Shown: positions 5,987-10,490 of the stretch, piece by piece
How positions within the stretch are numbered: position 1 is the stretch's first letter
Layout of the letters: each line of letters starts with the position of its first letter
From: Methanobacteriaceae archaeon
GTDB lineage: Archaea; Methanobacteriota; Methanobacteria; Methanobacteriales; Methanobacteriaceae
Assembly (NCBI GenBank): GCA_030693105.1
Contig: JAUYBK010000089.1
Location: 1-10,490 of the forward strand
Reading direction: 5' to 3'
Length of the DNA stretch: 10,490 nt
Position numbers and translations under genes: made by a program
Notes under the pieces: generated by a model
The model's database searches: none
What the model saw: only the letters and a program-made list of their open reading frames with translations
What the model was told of the DNA's origin: nothing

Positions 5987-6778
5987 ATGGATATAATAAC
6001 ACTAATCATCATTGGAATAGTCGTACTGATTATACTGGGATTATCAGTCCGTGTAGTTAATCAGTACGAAAGAGGGGTTGTTTTCAGAGTTGGAAAGGTT
6101 ATAGGAGTTCGAGACCCTGGACTTCGCCTTATAATACCCCTGGTGGATAGAATGGTTAAACCGTCCCTGCAAATAGTAACCATGCCCATCCCTGCCCAGA
6201 AAATCATTACCCAAGATAACGTAACCATTGATGTAGCTGCAGTGGCCTATTTTAAGGTAGTGGATGCCTATAAAGCCGTTGTTGAAATTGAAAATTACAA
6301 TAAGGCTGTCAATCAAATATCCCAGACCACGGTACGGAGTGTTGTGGGGCAGTTCACCTTAGACGAGGTTCTTTCAGAGACTCCCAAAGTAAATAAGCGT
6401 ATTCAAGGGATTATAGACACTCATAGCGAACCATGGGGGATAAAGGTTACCACCGTAGAAATTAAGGATATTAAATTACCCGACAGCATGCAAAGAGCCA
6501 TAGCTCTACAAGCAGAAGCAGAGAGAGAGAAGAGGGCAAAAATCATATCGGCCGAAGGTGAATATCTCGCTGCAGGCAAACTGGGAGAAGCAGCCGACAT
6601 CATAACTGAACACCCGGTGGCGCTCCAACTACGTATCATGCAGGTGCTCAGTAACATCGCTGCCGAAAAAAACTCAACTATAGTATTCCCTGCCCAACTA
6701 CTTAACAGTATCCGCGATATTAAAGACTTTTTTGGATCTGAAATGTCTGCGGCAAAAGAAGATAAAAAGTCCAAATAG
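5987..6778 (+). CDS. slipin (stomatin-like SPFH/Band 7 membrane protein)
   Basis: A 263-residue membrane-anchored SPFH protein. Residues 1-22 are a single hydrophobic anchor. The SPFH domain follows directly, with NQYERGVVFRVGK, the DPGLRLIIPLVDR segment, IPAQKIITQDNVTIDVAAV, a VVGQFTLDEVLSE helix, and WGIKVTTVEIKDIKLP. A coiled coil beginning QRAIALQAEAEREKRAKI leads to the C-terminal helices and a basic tail. Archaeal relatives such as PH1511 form large membrane-bound oligomers and organise membrane proteins or proteases. The ATG at 5987 is chosen because GGGAGGA (5974-5980) ends six bases upstream; the in-frame GTG at 5963 would put the Shine-Dalgarno inside the coding region. The NfeD-family protease partner that commonly accompanies slipins is not on either side. 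The gene stands alone, with a long AT-rich spacer in front and a decayed gene behind. Confidence 0.9.
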   Translation: MDIITLIIIGIVVLIILGLSVRVVNQYERGVVFRVGKVIGVRDPGLRLIIPLVDRMVKPSLQIVTMPIPAQKIITQDNVTIDVAAVAYFKVVDAYKAVVEIENYNKAVNQISQTTVRSVVGQFTLDEVLSETPKVNKRIQGIIDTHSEPWGIKVTTVEIKDIKLPDSMQRAIALQAEAEREKRAKIISAEGEYLAAGKLGEAADIITEHPVALQLRIMQVLSNIAAEKNSTIVFPAQLLNSIRDIKDFFGSEMSAAKEDKKSK

Positions 6779-6990
6779 ATGGGCAATGGTGGTTAAAAAA
6801 ACTTTGAATTAGTCTGGGTTTAATGATATAACATCATTAACTCATTCAAATTCAAAAATAATTGATATAAGACTATTAAATAGTCTTAATGCGTTCTTTT
6901 AAGAGCATGTCGGCTGATACTGTAGTGTTTTAAGTATCTTCACCAAGTTAAAGGTATTAATCAACGTTTATTTTTTAAGAAACTTAGAGC
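6779..6990 (+). other. hairpin-bearing spacer after the slipin gene
   Basis: No intact gene. A perfect 8-bp stem (TTAATGAT 6820-6827, ATCATTAA 6833-6840) is nested in an outer 8-bp stem (TTTGAATT 6803-6810, AATTCAAA 6849-6856). A second perfect 9-bp stem with a 3-nt loop follows (TAAGACTAT 6868-6876, ATAGTCTTA 6880-6888). T-rich runs lie at 6896-6900 and 6967-6977. These could terminate the slipin transcript. Codons at 6892-6930, in the same frame as the trkH remnant, read like a further degraded TrkH scrap. Confidence 0.5.
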
Positions 6991-7212
6991 ATGAGTTTGG
7001 AAGTGGCAGCGGCTCAGGTTAACGTTGGTTATTCACGGAAAGTAGTTCCAACAATGCCCTCTGTAGTGAAAATTTTCCTCATAATAAACATGAGGATAGG
7101 CAGAATTGAAATAATCCCTGCCCTAGTTGTATTGAAACTTTTCGTTGATTTGTCAAAAGACTTTAAAGGTTCAACACAAAATCATAACAATAGATTCATA
7201 CCCAATTTATAA
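6991..7212 (+). pseudogene. trkH: 3' remnant of trkH (K+ uptake pore subunit)
   Basis: The 73-codon frame reads as the C-terminal end of a TrkH/KtrB-family potassium translocator. SLEVAAAQVNVGYS corresponds to the family's F-E-V-x-SA-x-G-x-VG-x-S region just after the last pore loop, and VVKIFLIINMRIGRIEIIPA to the conserved K-x2-LI-x3-M-x2-GR-x-E-x2-P helix. Intact TrkH proteins have over 450 residues, so nearly the whole gene is gone. A TAG in the same frame two codons before the ATG, and further stops upstream, show the frame cannot extend, and no Shine-Dalgarno precedes the ATG. Its place 35 bp before trkA matches the common trkH-trkA gene order, which supports decay of a former operon. 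Identification is from remembered family motifs, not an alignment. Confidence 0.65.
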
Positions 7213-7213
7213 T
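7206..7213 (+). promoter_or_regulatory. candidate TATA box of trkA
   Basis: TTTATAAT overlaps the end of the trkH remnant and would start transcription near 7235, right at the AAGGTG Shine-Dalgarno (7234-7239). If real, it would be a promoter within or beside the decayed gene that keeps trkA expressed. Confidence 0.25.
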
Positions 7214-7247
7214 TGTAAATAAAAAAAATGAACAAGGTGTTAATCAA

Positions 7248-7898
7248 ATGTACGTAGTAATCCTGGGTGGTGGAAGAGTTGGATTGAACTTGGCATCTTC
7301 CCTAGTGGCAAGAGGGCATGACATCACTCTCATAGAAAATGACGAGAGTCTTTGTGGAAATTCAGCTAGTGAATTGGACGCCTTGGTCATATGTGGCAAT
7401 GGAACTGACACTAAAACTTTGGAAGAAGCCAAAGTGGCTGATGCAGATGTTTTTGTAGCTGCAACAGGTAATGATGAAACAAATTTACTTTCCTGTATCC
7501 TAGTAAAGGAATACAATGTTCCTAAAATCATTGCCCGCCTAAGTAACCCGGATCATGAGGATGCTTTCAAAAAGGTCGGCATTAATGATGTTATCAGTCC
7601 AGAGTTAACAGCCGCCGGTTATCTGGAAAAGTTAATAAATCGACCAAAAATTGCTGATCTAATAGTAATAGGCAAAGGCAGCGGCGAAATACTTGATATG
7701 AGTTTGGAAAACAAAAAAACAGTTGGCAAAAAAGTGGGAGATGTCAGCCCCACTGATGAATATATAATAGTGGCCATTCACCACAATGGCGATTTGACAA
7801 TACCCACTGCCGATATGGTGCTGGAGAAGGGTGATAAAATTTCGGTACTGGTAAAAACCCACGCTGTAAAGAAAGTGACAAAAATGTTTACAGGGTAA
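7248..7898 (+). CDS. trkA: TrkA regulatory subunit of a K+ uptake system
   Basis: A cytoplasmic RCK protein that gates TrkH-type potassium channels in response to nucleotides. Residues 1-120 form the TrkA-N Rossmann domain, with GGGRVG (7-12) and E30 ending the second strand, typical of NAD(H) binding. CGNGTD, AATGNDETNL and the ARLSNPDHEDAF segment follow in family order, then NDVISPE. Residues about 135-216 form a TrkA-C domain with ILDMSL, IIVAI, a DLTIPTAD turn and the EKGDKISVLV strand. The length of 216 aa is normal for a single-unit archaeal TrkA. The ATG at 7248 follows a weak AAGGTG. The expected trkH partner upstream is only a fragment, so this protein probably works with a TrkH encoded elsewhere. 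The YdjM-like gene begins ten bases after its stop, suggesting cotranscription. Confidence 0.92.
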   Translation: MYVVILGGGRVGLNLASSLVARGHDITLIENDESLCGNSASELDALVICGNGTDTKTLEEAKVADADVFVAATGNDETNLLSCILVKEYNVPKIIARLSNPDHEDAFKKVGINDVISPELTAAGYLEKLINRPKIADLIVIGKGSGEILDMSLENKKTVGKKVGDVSPTDEYIIVAIHHNGDLTIPTADMVLEKGDKISVLVKTHAVKKVTKMFTG

Positions 7899-7908
7899 TA
7901 GGATACCT

Positions 7909-8850
7909 ATGGATCTTTTTACTCATTTTCTGGTTCCATTCACAATTTTAACCATTTTAAAACTTAATGATAGATTATCCGGTGCTTTTGGTGGCATATC
8001 AATCGATTTTGATGTAATAATATTTGCTATAGGGTTTCTTTCCCCTGAACTATTTATTTTCAGCCATAGGGGAATAACACACAGTTTTTTCTTTGGATTT
8101 TCCACGGCACTTATCTTCATCTACATCATTTCCAGACCGGCAGTTAAAGGCACTATTAGCCGGGTAATTAAACGTCGGATTAATGTAGAATTTGGTTGGT
8201 CAAGTGTTCTTTTAGCTTATTTTGGAGTTCTTACTCACCTTTTTTTGGATTATTTGACCACCGGAGGCATACCCCTCCTTTATCCTTTCTCTCTAACCCG
8301 ATATACTGCAAATTTATACTACTACACCGACGCCATCACCACCCTAGTAGCCTTAGCCGTGCTAATAATTCTCTATCTCCGTTTAAATCCAAAATACAAG
8401 AAGATAGCCATGCTATCATTCATGGTAATGTTGATCTCCTTGGGGGGAATTAGGGCCTACCAAAAAATGGACGTGCTGCAGGAACAGACCTTAAGCGATG
8501 GTTACAAACAAATTACCGCCTATCCCACCAGTGACCTGTTCACCTGGAAATTAGTGGAAAGTGATGGCAAAGGTAGGTACCGCTATTACACTTATAACAA
8601 CTTGGAAAACCGATCATCAGAAGTTAAAGAGGTTAACAACCTCACCATAATAAATGGATCATATTCATCGGCCCAAGAGGCCATAAAAATTGCGGATAAC
8701 CTACCCGAAGTTAGGAAGTTTAAGTGGAATTCCTATTTCACTATTCTAAGTGCCGATTACAATTCAACAAATTGGATAATAAATTATTCTAACTTCATGG
8801 GAGCCCCTTGGAGTCCAGAAAACCTAACAGTGACGGTTCCAAATAATTAA
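7909..8850 (+). CDS. YdjM-like (DUF457) membrane metal-dependent hydrolase with an extracytoplasmic tail
   Basis: The N-terminal half has the signature of the YdjM/DUF457 family of predicted membrane-bound metal-dependent hydrolases: D2 and H6 in the opening helix, D33/D35 in SIDFD, the invariant H53-R-G-x-T-H58, H110 and D114 in HLFLD, then TTGG. Hydrophobic segments lie at about 7-19, 36-51, 60-75, 98-115, 142-157 and 166-181. After about residue 185 comes a 128-residue hydrophilic domain I do not recognise. It contains six N-x-S/T sequons (N234, N244, N249, N285, N292, N305), which suggests it faces outside and is N-glycosylated. Substrate unknown. The gene starts ten bases after trkA with only a weak AGGAT Shine-Dalgarno, as expected for a downstream operon member, and converges on the UbiA gene with nine bases between the stops. 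Confidence 0.85.
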   Translation: MDLFTHFLVPFTILTILKLNDRLSGAFGGISIDFDVIIFAIGFLSPELFIFSHRGITHSFFFGFSTALIFIYIISRPAVKGTISRVIKRRINVEFGWSSVLLAYFGVLTHLFLDYLTTGGIPLLYPFSLTRYTANLYYYTDAITTLVALAVLIILYLRLNPKYKKIAMLSFMVMLISLGGIRAYQKMDVLQEQTLSDGYKQITAYPTSDLFTWKLVESDGKGRYRYYTYNNLENRSSEVKEVNNLTIINGSYSSAQEAIKIADNLPEVRKFKWNSYFTILSADYNSTNWIINYSNFMGAPWSPENLTVTVPNN

Positions 8851-8859
8851 AAAATTTTC

Positions 8860-9786
8860 CTAAAAGTTAAGGTTTACAACAAAACACAGCGCTGCGACCA
8901 GTAACCACTCCCCATCCACAAATAGATCTCTGGAAAAAACCTCTAATTTTCGATCTTTAGAGAAATAGTGAATATACCAGTACCCGTAAATTATAGAAAA
9001 TGTAAATATCAGCCAGTACTGAACAAAAAGACCTTCTAAAACTACTATCAATAACCAGAGCAATAATGTAGATTGAATACCCAATAATAAGATTTTAGTC
9101 CTTGATCTTCCAAGAAAGACCGGTATGGTTTTTACGCCGCTCTTTTTATCCCCTTTAATATCCCTAATATCGAAAGAAATTGTGTTTATTAAAAATTTAA
9201 CAAAAACAAAAAAGAAAATTAATGAAGTGATCCAAAATCCCGGGTAATAACATACCACCGGGATAAAAACAGCCCCTACTGTCCAACAAAGGGTAACACT
9301 GAAGTTTTTCATGCCAGGAATATTTTTTAGCCTTGGAATTTTAGGAGAAGCCTTTATACTATAAAATATGCCAATTAGAAGAGGGAATAAGAACACCATA
9401 ATACTTAAAGGGTTCACTACCGCCCCCAATAACAGAGCAACTGCATAAGATATGACACATAGTGCTAGTAGAATTTTTTCCTTACCCTTAACATAAACTT
9501 CTCTTTCTGGAACATTTACTGAATCTTCTTCCAGGTCGGTGAGCCGGTTTAAGCTATATACAGAAAAGGTTGACAAGAAAACGGCAAAAAGCATTACAGC
9601 ATTGGGTTGAACGTTTAAAAATTTAAACGACGAATATGTTAAAAAAACGCACACCAAAGATATAAACAAGGAATTAAAAACTAAAAAAGATATTAATCGT
9701 TCTGAAATAGATAAAAAAGTATCAAACAATTTTTTTAGACTTTTTAAGGTAGTATTCGAATAATTTTTCTCCCCAGAGGATTGCAT
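8860..9786 (-). CDS. UbiA-family prenyltransferase
   Basis: An integral membrane prenyltransferase of the UbiA superfamily, which transfers polyprenyl groups from diphosphates to acceptors such as quinone rings, haem or archaeal glycerol lipids. Counting from 9786, the first Asp-rich motif is N80-R-x2-D84-x3-D88. A Y-S-I-K/KN loop lies near 142-161, and the second motif is D206-x-R-D209-x3-D213. Both are intact, so the enzyme should be active. Hydrophobic stretches account for about eight or nine TM helices over about 300 residues, a normal length. The frame overlaps the upstream regulator gene by 65 bp. The ATG at 9786 is favoured because AAGTGAT (9800-9794) lies seven bases before it; GTG 9789, GTG 9798, ATG 9795 and TTG 9729 are alternatives. 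Nothing nearby names the acceptor, and I cannot say whether it makes digeranylgeranylglyceryl phosphate or another product. Confidence 0.85.
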   Translation of the reverse strand: MQSSGEKNYSNTTLKSLKKLFDTFLSISERLISFLVFNSLFISLVCVFLTYSSFKFLNVQPNAVMLFAVFLSTFSVYSLNRLTDLEEDSVNVPEREVYVKGKEKILLALCVISYAVALLLGAVVNPLSIMVFLFPLLIGIFYSIKASPKIPRLKNIPGMKNFSVTLCWTVGAVFIPVVCYYPGFWITSLIFFFVFVKFLINTISFDIRDIKGDKKSGVKTIPVFLGRSRTKILLLGIQSTLLLWLLIVVLEGLFVQYWLIFTFSIIYGYWYIHYFSKDRKLEVFSRDLFVDGEWLLVAALCFVVNLNF

Positions 9787-10490
9787 CACGGTCATCACTT
9801 ACCAAATCCATACTATAATCATAGGTTCCATCATCCAATGCCAATCCAAATGATAAGATTTCATCATTAACGGTAAGGGCAAGTTTAACATCCTCCTCTA
9901 TCAACCACAATTCGAAATTTTCCTTGGAACTTATCTTGGTAAATGTTTCAGGGTCCTGGGCTGCAAGCTCGTAAATTTTATTCATAATGCTATTGGTTAC
10001 TATGAGCTGGGTTTCTACTCCCTTTGATACCAGAGCAATCATGAGATTCGGAAATTCTGGATGAAAAAATGGTGTAATTCCCCTGAATTTTTTTGAATTG
10101 GATAATATTTCGGTGAAATTAGTGTGGGTCAGGAATATATCCGTTGGCTCCGATTCGATCAGGGATGAATTTATTAAAGATCCAATTTCCAGGATTAAAT
10201 CCTCCGGTATGCCATCTATTTGATGTTCATTCCATAATTTTTCAAATTTTTTGGCCACGGCCACTGATTGGACCATGTCGATTAATTTTAATGTAAGGAT
10301 CATACCAGTGGGAGATAGGATATAACGGTCCCCCTTTTTGTAGACCATATGCCTCTTTTCAAGTTCGTTCGTGCCGTGTAAGATTGTAGAAGATCTAAGA
10401 ACGATACCTTCTCTAAGTTCAGAGAGATTTTTGGGTCCCTCTTTAAGATTAATCATTATTTTGGATCTAACTCCAGAACTTGCAAGGAAT
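9722..10490 (-). CDS. FilR1-type winged-helix transcriptional regulator, 5' end cut by window
   Basis: A DNA-binding regulator of the methanogen winged-helix/DUF1724 (FilR1-like) family. The frame stays open past the ATG at 10456 to the window edge and reads F-L-A-S-S-G-V-R-S-K-I before MINLKEGPKNL, the expected first helix of the winged helix, so the true start is outside the window. The visible domain order is a winged helix (KEGPKNLSELRE, then the recognition-helix region around SSTILHGTNELEKR and the wing KKGDRYILSPTG), a linker helix (about 55-75 from the ATG), and a middle/C-terminal effector domain ending DAILWGEKLFEYYLKKS, a typical family ending. Relatives are implicated in methanogenesis or autoinducer response, but the ligand and targets here are unknown. 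The UbiA frame overlaps its 3' end, so the two are likely cotranscribed. Confidence 0.85.
   Translation of the reverse strand, partial: FLASSGVRSKIMINLKEGPKNLSELREGIVLRSSTILHGTNELEKRHMVYKKGDRYILSPTGMILTLKLIDMVQSVAVAKKFEKLWNEHQIDGIPEDLILEIGSLINSSLIESEPTDIFLTHTNFTEILSNSKKFRGITPFFHPEFPNLMIALVSKGVETQLIVTNSIMNKIYELAAQDPETFTKISSKENFELWLIEEDVKLALTVNDEILSFGLALDDGTYDYSMDLVSDDRDAILWGEKLFEYYLKKSKKIV

Noticed and set aside
6421..6786. Minus-strand frame of 121 codons opposite the slipin gene
   Set aside because: It is antisense to the conserved SPFH and coiled-coil coding sequence.
7244..7531. Minus-strand frame opposite trkA, and plus-strand 8196-8453 inside the YdjM-like gene
   Set aside because: Both are alternative-frame shadows of genes with strong family motifs.

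Overview
The window looks like a chromosomal segment of a methanogen of the order Methanobacteriales, most likely Methanobacterium-like. Three genes point there: formylmethanofuran:tetrahydromethanopterin formyltransferase (ftr, methanogenesis from CO2), a winged-helix regulator of the FilR1/DUF1724 type found in methanogens, and a secreted cysteine peptidase with a Lys/Tyr-rich segment resembling pseudomurein endoisopeptidases. AT-rich intergenic DNA, TATA boxes and Shine-Dalgarno sequences built on GGAGGTGAT fit an archaeon. I see no rRNA, tRNA, CRISPR array, insertion sequence or phage module.

Layout. 1-229: upstream region of a two-TM K+ channel gene (230-2161, +), which has an RCK-N domain but, in place of RCK-C, three copies of a roughly 130-residue repeat I do not recognise. 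It converges on a minus-strand pair: an FMN-binding split-barrel protein (3102-3494) followed 19 nt later by ftr (2189-3082). Next on the minus strand are an MJ0936-like phosphodiesterase (3645-4130) and a secreted C39/C71-like peptidase (4392-5381 as an open frame). An AT-rich gap of about 600 nt precedes a slipin/stomatin gene (5987-6778, +). Then come a gene-free stretch with two hairpins, a decayed 3' end of trkH (6991-7212), trkA (7248-7898) and a YdjM/DUF457 membrane protein (7909-8850), all plus strand. A UbiA-family prenyltransferase (8860-9786, -) and the FilR1-like regulator (9722-10490, -, cut by the window edge) converge on them.

How the parts fit. Potassium handling recurs: an RCK-type channel, an apparently intact TrkA, and the wreck of its TrkH pore partner directly upstream, so TrkA here must serve a TrkH encoded elsewhere or have another role. 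Ftr with its flavin protein is a metabolic unit. The other genes (slipin, peptidase, YdjM-like protein, UbiA) are envelope or membrane functions with no obvious shared pathway.

Points that deserve most attention: the triplicated C-terminal module of the channel; the phosphodiesterase, whose homology and Shine-Dalgarno spacing both point to an ATT start codon; the peptidase, whose only upstream canonical start lies before its own likely transcription start; the trkH remnant; and the sequon-rich tail of the YdjM-like protein.
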